Source: Pyxicephalus adspersus
Lineage: Eukaryota; Chordata; Amphibia; Anura; Pyxicephalidae
DNA: 64,000 nt
Direction: 5' to 3'
Assembly (NCBI RefSeq): GCF_032062135.1
Contig: NC_092862.1
Location: 43,487,670-43,551,669, forward strand
Position 1 is the first letter of the stretch. Each line of letters opens with the position of its first letter. Both the position numbers and the translations under genes were made by a program. Below, piece after piece: positions 36,301-45,722 of this stretch. Below the pieces are notes generated by a model. The model worked only from the letters and a program-made list of their open reading frames with translations. It searched no databases and was not told the origin of the DNA.

Positions 36301-39300
36301 CAAACCTAAAAAGCCACATACTAAGCAATTTGGTAACTTTCATAAAGCTTTCAACCTAAAGCTGCTAACCTGAAAATGGTCCTTTTAGTCAATTACTTAC
36401 CCCAGGTTTACTGTTTTGTCCCCTGAAGCCTGGAAATATTTCAAAGTGTTCAAACCTGATTTAGAGCACACAGTTGTCAAATGTGTGATTGGCATAATTT
36501 AATAAACCTGGAATATTTTTTATATTCCTATCCCACAGGAAATGAGGGGATATCTTTCCAGTGTGAGAGCTGATATTCAGCTAGTGGTGGCCATTCCCTA
36601 TCATTCCTGGTTACAATGAAAATTGTCATAGCTGGAGAGCATAAACCTCCCTTATGGAGACATTGAGAGTAATACAAATCTAAGAAAGGCTTTAACCTTT
36701 TTAACCTTCCTAAATACTTAGCTTGCTGTTACTGTCCATGATGTTAACGGGTCGGTTTTGACCCATGTCCTAAATCAGCCATAAAATACCTTCAAAACAC
36801 GTTTTTCATCCAATTTGTTTCTTACCTCTTGGTTACCTTGTTAGGCTTCCTTATCCATGAAAAGATTTATTTTAATATTTTTGGTTTGACCCCCTTGGCC
36901 TTTCTTTGATAGCTTACCTCTTGTTTTTAATTAAAAATTAAAAAAAAAATGGTAAACCTCAAAAGAATTTTATAAATATATTAAGTAATTAAAAGGTTGT
37001 TATGTTACCAGACTATTACGTAGGGGTATTAAAAAACCTCTCTTAAATATTTTGTTTTTTATTTCTTTATGTTATTATTAACTATAGTAACATCAATGGT
37101 GTTATGGATACATTTTGACCCATATACATTTACTTCAACAAAAGGCAAAAAAAAAACCTTTTTGTTTCTTTTAAAAATAGAAAAGCAGAACAAGTAATAA
37201 TACAAAATGTAGACTTGCGGGGTTAAACAACTAAAAACTGATCAAGCAAATCAAACCAATAGAAATACTTTGTGCAAGAACATTCATGTCTGTGTGTGTT
37301 TAGATGCATGTGTGGCAAAAAGTGAAACTTTTAGTGTGTTCCTTGCATAAATATTTTTTGCAGTGGAAGCACAATGTGTTTGTCTTCCTGTCCTCATTGC
37401 AGACCCGACACCTCTTTCTTTTAGAATCAGATGGATTCAATGGAGTTGTGGCTGTGCTGGTTGATGCTGAGGCTGTACTGGCTGATGCTCTTTGTGTTGT
37501 TGATGACGTGGACTGAGTGCTTGGCGAGCTTTGCAGCTGTCTGACAAAGGCTGCAGCGACTGGGTCTCGGGGAACCCGTTTCCTCTGCTCAATGTCCGCC
37601 ATGACAAGGGAATTTCCTAGCTCCTCAAGAAACATTCTCCGCTTGTTATATTTGGTTGAGTTCCACCCCAGGTGGATATGGGTCCACAACACAAACGCAT
37701 TGTACGCAGACACATCTAAGATGTTATAAAACATAACCATTGGCCTTCTCCTGGTCATTCCTCAAGTGGCAGCCTAGTGTAGGTGGCAGTCAGCTTGTTC
37801 ACTCCTCCTTTGTTTTTATTGCAATCCAGGATAAGTATGGGCTTTTTATGAGTTCTTGATGACACAGCTGCATCTTTGTGTAAAGTGGACATAAGTATCA
37901 CACTCCGGTTTCTTTTTGGACAATATGAAACAACAGTGGTGATGTCTGTAAATGCAAATTTTGAAGAAACTTGAGCCCTGCCCTTCACCTGCAAAATTTC
38001 GGTTGGCAGCTTAGGTGTATTTTTTCCCATTGTGCCTACCATGGTAAGTTTCCTCCTGAGAAGTTCTTGTCCAAAGCCATAGCTGCTAAAAAAAAAAAAA
38101 AAAAATGTCACACGTGATATTGTGAGCCGCAGGCCAGTAGTCATATTGAGGACTGCGCATTTTCCTTGGTTTTCCTCTGGGATGCCACTTGCCGGTTTGC
38201 CTGTGTAAATTCGTAGATTCCATTCATAGCTTGTTTTTGCATCACAGGCCGCCCATATTTTTATTCCGTATTTGCCTGGCTTACTGGCATGTATTGCCGG
38301 AAGGGGCGTTTTCCACGGAAAGGGACAAAATGTTCTTCTACTGTTTCACCCTGGGCCTCAGGTGACATCAGTGGAAGGAGCTGCACCCATTTCTCCCAGA
38401 CATCCCTGATGGGAGCAAGCTTGTCAGCTTTTGCTCTAGTATCTCTGTTAAATCTGAGGACTTTTGATATCATTCGAAAGGTCGGAAGTGACATTGTTGA
38501 CCAGAAAATTGTTCTGCCTGATGACGCATCCCAGAGACTGAGAGGCCTCTGTACACTCCAGCAAAAAGAAGAACACCAATGTAAGCATCCAGGCGTTCCC
38601 CATCAATGTCATTCCACATGTCCCTATGAACTTTTTTTCCTTCAAGGTTTTTCATAGATATTTACTTTTTTAGTGACAATGGCATGAACAATTCAAAACA
38701 TGTCTTGATGTAACTTATTCTAGTCACAGCAAACATTGTGATCCCATTTTAGTGTGTTTTTATGATTTCAGTTGTGTGTGGCACTAATTATTGTTATATA
38801 TTCTCATAATATAACCAGCTCGAAACTGACCCTAAACAACACAAAGGTCATAATTTTCACCACAGCATTTTATAATTTAGTGAAATTGATTTTTTTTGTT
38901 TTATTTTGTTTACATAGAGGATGCTGACAAAGTTAAAAAACCTGGATGTAATAAACAAATTTATGTGGTACTTATATTCATTTAAAAATGAAAACGGGTC
39001 TTAAATGACCTTAAGTATATAGGAAGGTTAAACCCTTTTATTGGGTAGGGTAATTTATTTATTTTTACCTTGTTGTCTGTGTCCCATTGGGGAAATTTCT
39101 CCTCTGCACCTGTACCGGAGAGTAAGTTTGTGAGTAAGATGTTTTAAAATGTTTTTTTTTTCTGTTCCAATGCCTTTCACAATATTAGCTATATACATGA
39201 TGAAACTGGTATGTGGCTCCTTCAAAAAAACTATGAATGAATACATTTTTACCAACATAAATTATCTGTTCTTTTTTTTTTTTTACTTTGCCATACTTCT

Positions 39301-41427
39301 GGATAGTAAGGAATTGGTAATATCAGTGGTTTCTGTCTTTTACTTGGTTTATACTTGTGTATTTCCACAAGCTATAACCATTTTTCCTTTCCTTTAAACT
39401 CAAAACTTTCAATCTTAAGATTTATTTGCATGAGTCATATCAAATATCTAACTGGGCCAAAACAAATATCTAACATAAGGTACTTGTTTTGACCTAAGCT
39501 AAGGTGCCTTGAAAACAAAATGTATACATAAAAAATTCTTACAAACATTCTAAAATAATCACAGTGATACACCCTTAATGATAGACCCTAGTCATCCCAT
39601 GCAGCTACCTGTTCCTGCAATGGATTCATGCAGCCCTTATCTCTCCTGCCCCATGTCTAGTCAGTGAGGATGTAATTGGCCAGTTTGGGTACAGAAAAAA
39701 GTAGTGGCTGTGACCTATCCTTTTGTGTTTTTAGGTTCCCCCTCCACAATACAGCATTTGGCTGTGTGACTCCAGTGCCATCACTTGCTAGTGTTTTATA
39801 ACCACTGGGACTTCCATTTTGTCCTAGAGAAACTAACTTTTTAGCATAGGAAGTTATAGAAGGTTGCATAACGTAAGATATGCATAAAGTTTTATAATGA
39901 ACAACAGAAAAGGAAATGCCATCCAAATTCAATCAGCTTGGATACAGTTAGCCTTTTAGATATATATAAAACTTATGCTTATGTTTTTATTAATGGGGAT
40001 TTGTTTATTACAGAATCCCAGGGTAAAGCAGTTGGTATGCAGACCTGGCATGCATAATTGTTACCCTAGTCATTACTATTGCCTTCTACCTAAACCTATA
40101 CATCTAAATAAGTCTGGTCCAATTGTGAAGGTTTTTAGTACATAAATATAAGTTTTAGCTATTTAAATGTTTTTTTAATTTGAGTATCCTTTGTATGAGT
40201 GTTTGGTTTCTAATATACTGTTTTTTGGTCTCTGCTATAGAAACTTTTTATATTTTTAGTCTGTTAAAATAGTTAAGCCCTATAATTGATAAGCAGATTG
40301 ATCTTTACAGTTTTTTAACTTTTATAGTCCTACTTAATTGGGGTGGTTAGAAAAGCATTTTCAGCCATTATTGTGCTTCAAATTGCTTAATAACTTTTCC
40401 TAAGTCTTTTAATGTGAAAATATTCTTAGCATTCATGAGCAAGTAAGACTAATTATATGCATCTTTAGCAAAAGGCCATTAACGTTTCTTCCTGTTTCTT
40501 GTCGAATTGATGTAGGTCATAATGATTACGGTTATCAGCAACCGTCGTATCCTGAACAAGGCTACGATAGGCCTTACGAGGATTCCTCACAACATTACTA
40601 CGAAGGAGGTATCTATATACCTTCACACTCACTCACACATATCAATCTATTTCCGTTTGCAAAACCCCGGAATGAGAGATCTATCACAAAACATGATCAT
40701 GTTAATCTATATAACAGAGCTCCAAGTGCTGCCTTAGTTTTTGCATTTTCACTACAAAGCTAGGTCTCAAACACTGCAGTCCTTCACAAACACTGACAGT
40801 AACTAAAACATGTTCATCTTCCCAAGTTTGTCAGCAAAGCAACCCTTACTAAGCAACACATTAGATCTGTCACCAAGCTATATTTACATGCACACATTTT
40901 GTCTTTTAGGATCCAGCTTTTTCTGATCTTGTCTAGCTAGTCTGTGCTCCTTCAGCTGTCTTAATGTTTTCCTTTACTCTTGCTATCATGGTCACAAGGC
41001 TGTGATACCTTTAACTTTATTGCTCGTTTGCCGAGGATGCTCCAACAACAATGCTGCAGTCCAAACTTGCAAAACTAGCTTTGAGTTTGTGGGCTGATTT
41101 CCTTATGTTTTAATTTTTTTTATGTTTTGGTGTTTAGCATTATATTGGTTTGTATTTTTTTTTCCTGTTTGGTGTTGGTTGTAAGGAAACCAAAATAGAT
41201 GAAAGCCAGACACTCACTGTCTTTTCAAAATCATCGTTAGGTAATGCTCAGTATGGACAACAGCAAGAAACATATCAAGGTCCACCACAGCAGCAAGGAT
41301 ATCCACCTCAACAACAGCAGTACCCCGGCCAGCAAGGCTATCCACCCCAGCAGCAAGGTTATGGTAAGTAGGATTATTCAATTAGTCATCATCTGTAGTA
41401 AATTTAAAGCTTATGGGATTGTGTGTG

Positions 41428-41466
<39 letters not shown>

Positions 41467-42211
41467 TGTGTGTGTGTAAAAATGTCTTTGTGGACTATCT
41501 ATATTGCCTTACTGCTGCATGTGGATTTACATGGCATGATCTGTCGGCTATAATATTGAGTTGACAGTGTCAGCGGGTCCAGGGCAGATTATTTGATGTG
41601 CCTCCTGGTCCCCTGACACAGCCCTTGAAAGCTAGCTGTACAACTAGTGACTTTCTTTGCTAAATGTATTATTTTTTTATATGTCGCAAGTGCTTACATG
41701 AAGGTTGTTTTTTAATGATTGATCTGCTTTTAACCCAAGAATGCTAAATTGTATATATGGTATTTATGTCATCTGTTCTACCTGCCAAATAATTTGCATT
41801 TCTGCCCTTTTAGTTCCAAGATCATCACAGCCCAGCCGCACAGCACAACCAGGTGAATGACAAAAAAATACATTGGTGTCCCCTTTCCACTCCCAGTCAA
41901 CAGAGCAGATTGTAAGGGAGCAGCAACAGATTTATTTAATCTAGCCCCTATCTGTCCTCCACATGTTCCTTGCCAACACATTAACGTACAGCGAATTTCA
42001 CTTCCTCTCCCAGTCCTCAATCTGCTGGATAGGGGATTGAAAGATGCTGATATTAAGTCCAATTTAGGGAATTACACTATTTTGATGTATTATCCCAGCT
42101 TTGCAATTTTGATCATCCAAACATATACTCATCCTTGCTTTGGACCCCTGCTAATCTGGTCAGCCACTTGGGTAAAGTAAATACCAATACACAGTAATTC
42201 TGGGTAATGTA

Positions 42212-42253
<42 letters not shown>

Positions 42254-45200
42254 TGTGACAATGCTATTTTTTGTGATTGGCTGGGTGCTAATAGATGCTA
42301 GTACTCTGCCCTGAGTAATATCACTAGAGCAGTTTAGAACTTTTAGAAAGGCATTCCTTTCCTTGTTCTTGGTGGGGGAACTGGGTAAGGTATGTGGTGA
42401 TTTGTGGCTTAAACATTTGATTTCTAGTTTTAATACTTTGATTCACTAACACAGACAAGAATGTGGCCAGTAAAGTCTGAGCTGCTAACCTGCAAACTTA
42501 TTTCAGCGTTCATAGTTTCCAGTGAATTGCCTTAGTTGGCTTTCTCCAAATGTATATAATAAATGTGGAACAGGTTACAATAAAAGTGTCAGATGTTATA
42601 ACAACCTGATTCTTGTGATATGATCCAAAATAGCTTGTGCTGCTTTTATCAATTTATTTTTTAGCTGTAGGACCAATGTGTATATACTTTGTTTTGCAAG
42701 GGCATATTCTTGTTTTTGATTGGCTGTTAAGCCATGCCATATTTACAGTTTATTTAGCAGTACCTTTCTGGATCAAATACCTTGGAACTAATTTAATAAT
42801 TGTAAAGTTGGGATATTGCATCTAACAATGATCCTAGAACTAAGTTTTGTGACAGGAAAAAAACAATCTCATTTTAGACTTTTCACATAATAAAAGTGTG
42901 TACTGAAGAGAAGTAGAAATAATTTAAAGGCAATATGACATTATAAAGTAGGGGCATGTTTTCTCCTACAGCCGTAATATAAATTAAAGGGAAATAATCC
43001 CTGAAACAAAAAAAGTAGAGCTCTACTTGCCTATCCCCACATCCTGCTGTAAAATCATAGCTCTATTGCTGTAGAACATGGTAGTGGCATAGGGGCCAGT
43101 GGGCGCAGCAACCGAATGCAGAGGTGGACACAGGCGTGCGATACAACATGAACAGTCAGGTGTGAAGAACCTTCGTACAGAAATTGTTCAACATCAGAGC
43201 GAAGATTCTGTGAATAGACAATGGCACACGTAACAATTAAATGTTGTTTTTATTTTTGTTTTGTTTTCTATCGTGTATGTATTTTTATTCAGCAGTCAGG
43301 TTATTTAAAAAAAAATGAGTTATACAGTGTAAAATGGTAGCATTAGGCCTTTTTATATGTGGAGAATAACCAAATTTTGAATGATTTCATAGTTATGAAT
43401 ATTAAAGATTTGGCTTGCAGTTTATCACAAATGAACTAACTGTACCATTGGTCTGGCAACACAGTGATGATACCCTGTCATTTGTCATTTTAACAGGTGT
43501 TGGAGCCTTAGTATGACCTAAAAAAGGTGTCTGTTTCAGGTAGCTTTTTATAAAAGCTTTTTAAATGAAAAAATATTTTCTGGTAACTTTTCTATAGGTC
43601 CTTCACAAAGTGGACCAGGTCCTCAGTACCCTAACTATCCTCAGGGACAGGGTCAGCAGTATGTGACATACAGACCTTCACAGCCAGGACCCCCACAGCC
43701 ACAACAGCAAAGACCTTATGGATATGATCAGGTAAGTCCTAGAATGCCATCTAACAAGACATTAAAACATAGGTCTGCAATATCATCAGGATAAATGTTC
43801 TTGTGTATAGTTTATTTCTGCTATATTTTATGTAATTAAAACTTACATTGCTGCATGTGTTTGTGCTTCTTTTCTTGGGCAAAGTTTAATGTGAATTTAT
43901 TCTATAAGGGGCAAAAAGTACAAATAGTTTAGTGAAGTTGCGGTGTATGGCAAAGGTGGTATTTTTATTAGGTCAGTCAAAAATTCTCCTATAAGAAATG
44001 CCATGACAAGACCTATAAAACTGAAATTTATGTGGCCAAACAGAATCAGTCAGGACTTGTAAGTCATTATCATCTTAGATTTTTTTTAAGTGTTCTTGTA
44101 TTGAGGTCTCCTATTATATTTAAAAAGCTAATTTCAAGCTGTATGTATGCATAAAGTATGTATGAGCTGTTTTACCTGCAAGAGGATTTTAGATACTCCT
44201 GCCATAAAGCTTAGCCAAGCCCTGTATCTGTCTGTAGCTAAAGTTGCACAAGAAAGCTTGTTTTAGGTCCTACCTATGTTTGGACAATGACAGAGCAGCA
44301 ACACATTCATGAGGATTAATTTACTACCATAACAAGTGGACTGGGTAAATAAAAATACAATTAGCAAATTTTACTTTAAAAGGCAAATAGCCAAATAATT
44401 GAAGTGAAATATGTACGGTGTACAGTGGCCTTTTCTTTAACCTCCTGGCAAAATTAGACTGCTACAAAGGTCCGTGAACTACATGAACTCCTTTATTAGC
44501 CATTCCTGCGGCATAGCCAGCAATAAAGTTTGTTCACCAAGTTCCCCCAGTCTTTCTTTGTATCATGAAGAAGAACTGGCACACTGGTGAGAAGACCATT
44601 TTCAGCCAGCTGGCCACATTTTTCTTCTTGTTTCCTGCCCTAACCCAAAATCCTAGTGTGAACAAGATTGCGCTTCCACATAATAGTAGTGGCCCTTCTG
44701 TGTGTAATCAGTTTATTATGCCTATGACAGGAACATTGAAGTGTAAACTTTGAATCACTGACCATGCTCCTGTTGTCTGCATTGCCAGCTGCAAAAAATA
44801 CGTGTGTACTAGGTAAACGAGTAAAAACAAGCGCTCCTGGGTGCTAGACCTAAAAAAGAAACTTAGTTGAAAAAGGTAATCAAATAATAGTAAAAATACA
44901 CCTTCACTTCTGAAGGTATTGTCACTGGGCTTTCCTCTAGAATTCTGGAAAAGCTCCAGGTTCTAAATACTTTTGCAAAGATTCTCCTGCAATGTGCAAG
45001 AACAACATCCAGCAAGATTTAGGACTTCCTATTTTCCTTGAAGTCCGCTGAAGAATGCCCATTAGGACACCCTCACCTAGGTGAGCTTGCTGGAAGCCCA
45101 GGGTGTTCCATTTTCATGAAAGTACATGTAGTACAGACAGCTGTTAATATAGCGCTACCTTTCAAAGAATTTGGGAACACATGCAAGACTCCTAAAACCT

Positions 45201-45594
45201 GTGCAGATTTAATCTGCATTCTTTAGAACTTCAAACAACCCTTAGCTTTCACTTTCCTTTTGGCCAGTCACCATAATGAACATTGGACTTTCTGGCCTTG
45301 GCAATATATACAGGGCATAGAGAATAGTCCAGGGTTCAAAGGTTCCACTCTGCACTTTTGAGGCTCCTTTCAGGCACTTTTAGGTCCCTGACTTTTTTTA
45401 GGTGCCTAGTTTTGCTAGGAGGTATGAGAATAGGTCGTTGTACACCTTATGTTTTACTGAATTGAAATAAAAACTAATTTCATTAATACCATTTTGAGCC
45501 TTTTTTATTAATCTTAACATATTTTTTGTCTTTATAACCTGTTAGGTTAATGTACAGCGCTGTGTAATATGTTGGCACTATATAAATCCTGTTT

Positions 45595-45635
<41 letters not shown>

Positions 45636-45722
45636 GTTTATCTTTTTTTTGGAATTACAAATACCTTACTGTTGTATTGTTTCTCTTTATTTTAGGGTCA
45701 ATATGGAAACTACCAACAGTAG
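21078..45722 (+). CDS. ss18: ss18, BAF (SWI/SNF) chromatin-remodelling subunit, complete coding gene
   Basis: SS18 (SYT) is a nuclear BAF-complex subunit that binds BRG1/BRM; in humans it is fused to SSX in synovial sarcoma. Eleven coding exons (21078-21146, 25867-25943, 26914-26998, 31431-31584, 33504-33725, 34844-35011, 35471-35575, 40516-40608, 41241-41363, 43598-43731, 45696-45722) join in frame to 1257 nt, or 418 residues, the human length. Residues 1-77 carry the SNH/SSXT domain (MLDENNHLIQCIMDYQNKGK, VYLATIADSNQNMQ). Residues 78-258 are Met/Gln/Pro/Gly-rich, and the rest is the QPGY transactivation domain ending QYGNYQQ. MSVAFAAPRQRGKGEITPAA identifies SS18 rather than SS18L1. An optional 39-nt exon may lie in intron 9. 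Confidence 0.98.
21940..22665 (+). mobile_element. L2-type LINE 3' fragment
   Basis: The plus strand encodes the C-terminus of an L2/CR1-group reverse transcriptase: SRLDYCNILLSGIP, then LQSIMNAAARLI, then (with a frame change) RLAS-SFSFKRALKTHLF. It ends with TTGTAAGCTCTTCAGGGCAG, typical of L2 tails. It has several frameshifts, is 5'-truncated, and lies in ss18 intron 1. Confidence 0.8.
22660..23085 (+). repeat. Dispersed repeat with a 13-bp hairpin, orientation A
   Basis: It starts near ACGGTATATACCCGAGTATA, followed by ACTTTTTCAGCAC and its inverse around a short loop. Downstream TTCCCTATTTACCGC and CAGGGGTGTTCCTGGTGG match the inverted copy at 55662-56012. The class is unknown. Confidence 0.6.
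23145..23201. repeat. Near-perfect 28-bp inverted repeat, 1-base loop
   Basis: TTTATCAGATGATTATTATA and TGATTAGT (23145-23172) pairs with 23174-23201 at 26 of 28 positions. It is very AT-rich. Confidence 0.9.
23205..23366 (-). repeat. L2/SINE tail fragment, reversed
   Basis: TTTATATAGCGCCATCATAA and GACGCAGCGTTGTACAAAG followed by CAAAGGGGCTCACAATCCAA are the reverse of the common L2-type tail. No coding is visible. Confidence 0.65.
23369..23480. mobile_element. Left end of a CCGTATTTTTCGG MITE, truncated
   Basis: TA is followed by CCGTATTTTTCGGACCATAA and GACGCTCCGGACTATAAGAC, like the element at 16132. No right end is found before the Tc1 relic begins, so the copy is truncated. Confidence 0.65.
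23485..24330 (-). pseudogene. Tc1-like transposase relic
   Basis: The minus strand encodes a degenerate Tc1-family transposase. A paired-like DNA-binding part (GELSNAKRPGRPWKTTV, then STIKRRLHESKYRG) is followed by the catalytic start FWKNIL, a TGA in place of the usual Trp codon, and TDETKINLY. The region beyond reads KKVWRRRGTAHD and then HGGGSVMAW. The right-hand part resembles Tc1 terminal sequence (GTCCAATTTCTTTTGATCCC). It is inactive and lies in ss18 intron 1. Confidence 0.82.
24690..25735 (+). mobile_element. CR1 LINE 3' fragment with an internal deletion
   Basis: The plus strand reads SNYRPMGLTSIVEKFLQSLI, then, after a missing stretch, ISVFADDTKLCNGI with the FADD catalytic box. 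DKCKIMHLG, KDLGVLVDHSLNNS and YKALVRPHLEYAVQFWAP follow in shifted frames. The 3' UTR (TTGACTGATCCAGGAAACAT, then ACTATGTCTATGGGG) is CR1-like. It is inactive and lies in ss18 intron 1. Confidence 0.88.
25755..25812 (-). repeat. L2 3'-end fragment, reversed
   Basis: AATAAACTGGATTTATATAG and CGCCAACATGTTACGCAGCG then CTGTACATTAAATAG is the reverse of the L2 tail. It ends about 50 bp before ss18 exon 2. Confidence 0.8.
25867..25943 (+). CDS. ss18: ss18 exon 2 (SNH domain)
   Basis: The acceptor is TTTTACAG|ATGTTG and the donor is TCACA|GTAAGT, 77 nt. It encodes MLDENNHLIQCIMDYQNKGK and then TSECS, a core part of the BRG1/BRM-binding SNH domain. Confidence 0.98.
26225..26252. repeat. Poly-T run
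   Basis: About 28 consecutive T in ss18 intron 2. A second run of about 22 T precedes exon 3 (26880-26901). Confidence 0.9.
26914..26998 (+). CDS. ss18: ss18 exon 3 (SNH domain end)
   Basis: The acceptor TTTCTAG|GTATCA is preceded by a 22-T run, and the donor is CCAGCA|GTAAGT. It encodes YQQMLHTNLVYLATIADSNQ and then NMQPLLPA, ending in phase 0. Confidence 0.97.
28327..28372. repeat. Perfect 18-bp inverted repeat
   Basis: CAAATTTCCATGCAAAAA at 28327-28344 is exactly repeated in reverse complement at 28355-28372 with a 10-base spacer. It lies about 150 bp left of the assembly gap. Confidence 0.92.
28517..29105. other. Assembly gap (589 N)
   Basis: Sequence is unknown here. On its right side a unit close to GAGCCTGGATTGGCTCT begins two direct copies, and the right end of a MITE follows, so a tandem array inside a MITE probably blocked assembly. 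Open frames drawn through it are meaningless. Confidence 0.99.
29106..29364. mobile_element. Right part of a CCGTATTTTTC-type MITE
   Basis: It ends GGTCGTCTTATACGCCCAGT, CGCCTTATACACC and GGAAAATACGG, followed by TA. This is a divergent relative of the right end of the element at 16132. Its left part lies in the gap. Confidence 0.65.
29367..29449. mobile_element. Fragment of the CCTCCC/ACTCGGG TTAA-type MITE
   Basis: It contains CACCCCGAGTCACACTCGGG and ATTACCGCTAGGGGGG at its right end, as in copies at 51765 and 61692. The flank is TTAT rather than TTAA, so it has decayed. Confidence 0.6.
30239..30659. mobile_element. Harbinger-like MITE, third subfamily
   Basis: The ends are GGCTACGTACACACGTGCAA and TTGCACGTGTGTACGTAGCT, flanked by TAA on both sides. 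The interior differs from the other two subfamilies apart from GAACGATCGTCG-type motifs. It lies in ss18 intron 3. Confidence 0.85.
31431..31584 (+). CDS. ss18: ss18 exon 4
   Basis: The acceptor is CTCCTCTAG|TTACCC and the donor is GCCTG|GTAAGA, ending in phase 1. It encodes LPTQNMPMGPAGMNQSGPPQ up to MNGQMP, the Met/Pro/Gly-rich segment. Confidence 0.97.
31990..32450 (-). mobile_element. L2-type LINE 3' fragment, reversed
   Basis: Read on the minus strand it encodes LWNDLPRPIRLAPTFCSFKR and then ALKIHFFKLAYS, the C-terminus of an L2 reverse transcriptase. TTGTAAGCTCTTCAGGGCAG and the L2 tail follow. A 23-T run is at its right border. It lies in ss18 intron 4. Confidence 0.82.
33308..33390. 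repeat. (TA)n/(CA)n microsatellite
   Basis: A run of (TA) with an internal (CA)5, about 115 bp upstream of ss18 exon 5. Open frames rich in Tyr and Ile on both strands are artefacts of it. Confidence 0.92.
33504..33725 (+). CDS. ss18: ss18 exon 5
   Basis: The acceptor is TTTATTCAG|GACCTA and the donor is ATCAAG|GTATGA, phase 1 to 1, 222 nt. It encodes PNHMPMQGPGPNQHNMSNSS through NYGPRPSMNMQPNQ. A (TA)n microsatellite lies about 115 bp upstream. Confidence 0.97.
34340..34530 (-). repeat. L2 tail fragment, reversed
   Basis: GCGCTGTACATTAAATGAGT, GACCCTGCCCAGAAGAGCTT and GCAGTCTAGGAGGTGGGG are the reverse of the L2 3' region. It lies in ss18 intron 5. Confidence 0.78.
34844..35011 (+). CDS. 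ss18: ss18 exon 6
   Basis: The acceptor is CCTTACAG|GTCCAA and the donor is CAGCAAG|GTACTG, phase 1 to 1. It encodes PMMHQQPPSQQYNMPQGGGQ through RQIPPYRPPQQ, almost identical to mammalian SS18. Confidence 0.97.
35471..35575 (+). CDS. ss18: ss18 exon 7
   Basis: The acceptor is TTATATTAG|GTCCAC and the donor is CCAGATG|GTAAAT, phase 1 to 1. It encodes PPQQYSGQEDYYGDQYSHGG and then QGPPEGMNQQYYPD. The following 4.9-kb intron contains the piggyBac element. Confidence 0.97.
36701..39031 (-). mobile_element. Complete but decayed piggyBac transposon
   Basis: TTAA flanks both sides (36701-36704 and 39028-39031). The ends are CCTTCCTAAATACTTA and TAAGTATATAGGAAGG, inverted repeats matching at 15 of 16 bases. 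TTTTGACCCAT occurs near the left end and again at about 37117, and AAACGGGTC occurs near the right end. The minus strand carries a broken piggyBac transposase. It is about 2.33 kb long, near the usual length, and lies in ss18 intron 7. Confidence 0.93.
37304..38655 (-). pseudogene. piggyBac transposase remnant
   Basis: The pieces are in family order on the minus strand: GVLLFAGVYRGLSVSG, then MSLPTFRMISKVLRFNRDTR, then VPFRGKRPFRQYMP, then TGLRLTISR, then KPILILDCNKNKGGVNKL, then MVMFYNILDVSAYNAFVLWT. A C-terminal Cys-rich domain (CRVCNEDRKTNTLCFHC, then CKEH) closes it. An A run (about 38088-38105), frame changes and stops show that it is inactive. Confidence 0.92.
40516..40608 (+). CDS. ss18: ss18 exon 8, alternatively spliced in mammals
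   Basis: The exon is 93 nt, phase 1 to 1, with acceptor GATGTAG|GTCATA and a weaker donor GGAG|GTATCT. It encodes 31 residues (HNDYGYQQPSYPEQGYDRPY, then EDSSQHYYEG). Its length equals the block missing from the short human SS18 isoform (387 residues), so skipping would keep the frame here too. Confidence 0.96.
41241..41363 (+). CDS. ss18: ss18 exon 9 (QPGY repeats)
   Basis: The acceptor is ATCGTTAG|GTAATG with a modest pyrimidine tract, and the donor is GGTTATG|GTAAGT, phase 1 to 1. It encodes NAQYGQQQETYQGPPQQQGY and then Gln/Pro/Gly/Tyr repeats. Confidence 0.96.
41424..41480. repeat. (TG)n-A(n)-(TG)n low-complexity tract
   Basis: TG repeats, about 31 A, then TG repeats again, just after ss18 exon 9. 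The open frame with a Lys run is spurious. Confidence 0.92.
41814..41852 (+). CDS. ss18: Candidate extra in-frame ss18 cassette exon (39 nt)
   Basis: A strong acceptor (TTTCTGCCCTTTTAG) and donor (CCAG|GTGAAT) enclose 39 nt, phase 1 to 1 like the flanking introns. Inclusion would insert VPRSSQPSRTAQP between residues 365 and 366 without a frame change, giving 431 residues. I recall no such exon in mammalian SS18. It is predicted from splice signals only. Confidence 0.4.
42213..42252. repeat. Long poly-T run (about 40 T)
   Basis: A single homopolymer in ss18 intron 9. It may be the reversed poly-A tail of a retroposed sequence, but nothing recognisable adjoins it. Confidence 0.9.
43598..43731 (+). 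CDS. ss18: ss18 exon 10 (QPGY domain)
   Basis: The acceptor is TTCTATAG|GTCCTT and the donor is GATCAG|GTAAGT, phase 1 to 0. It encodes PSQSGPGPQYPNYPQGQGQQ and then YVTYRPSQPGPPQPQQQRPY. VTY replaces the GGY that I recall in human SS18. Confidence 0.97.
45545..45632 (+). repeat. L2 tail with (AAT)n
   Basis: AATGTACAGCGCTGTGTAAT and ATGTTGGCACTATATAAATC then CTGTTTATT followed by about ten AAT units. It is the forward L2 3' end, ending about 65 bp before ss18 exon 11. Confidence 0.85.
45696..45722 (+). CDS. ss18: ss18 exon 11 (C-terminus and stop)
   Basis: The acceptor is TTTATTTTAG|GGTCAA. It encodes GQYGNYQQ followed by TAG at 45720-45722, the same C-terminus as mammalian SS18. An L2 tail with a (ATA)n run ends about 70 bp upstream. 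Confidence 0.97.
   Translation, partial: GQYGNYQQ

Noticed and set aside
41244..41564. Plus-strand open frame with a Lys run and Val-Cys repeats
   Set aside because: It is a different frame of ss18 exon 9 running on into the (TG)n/A(n) microsatellite.
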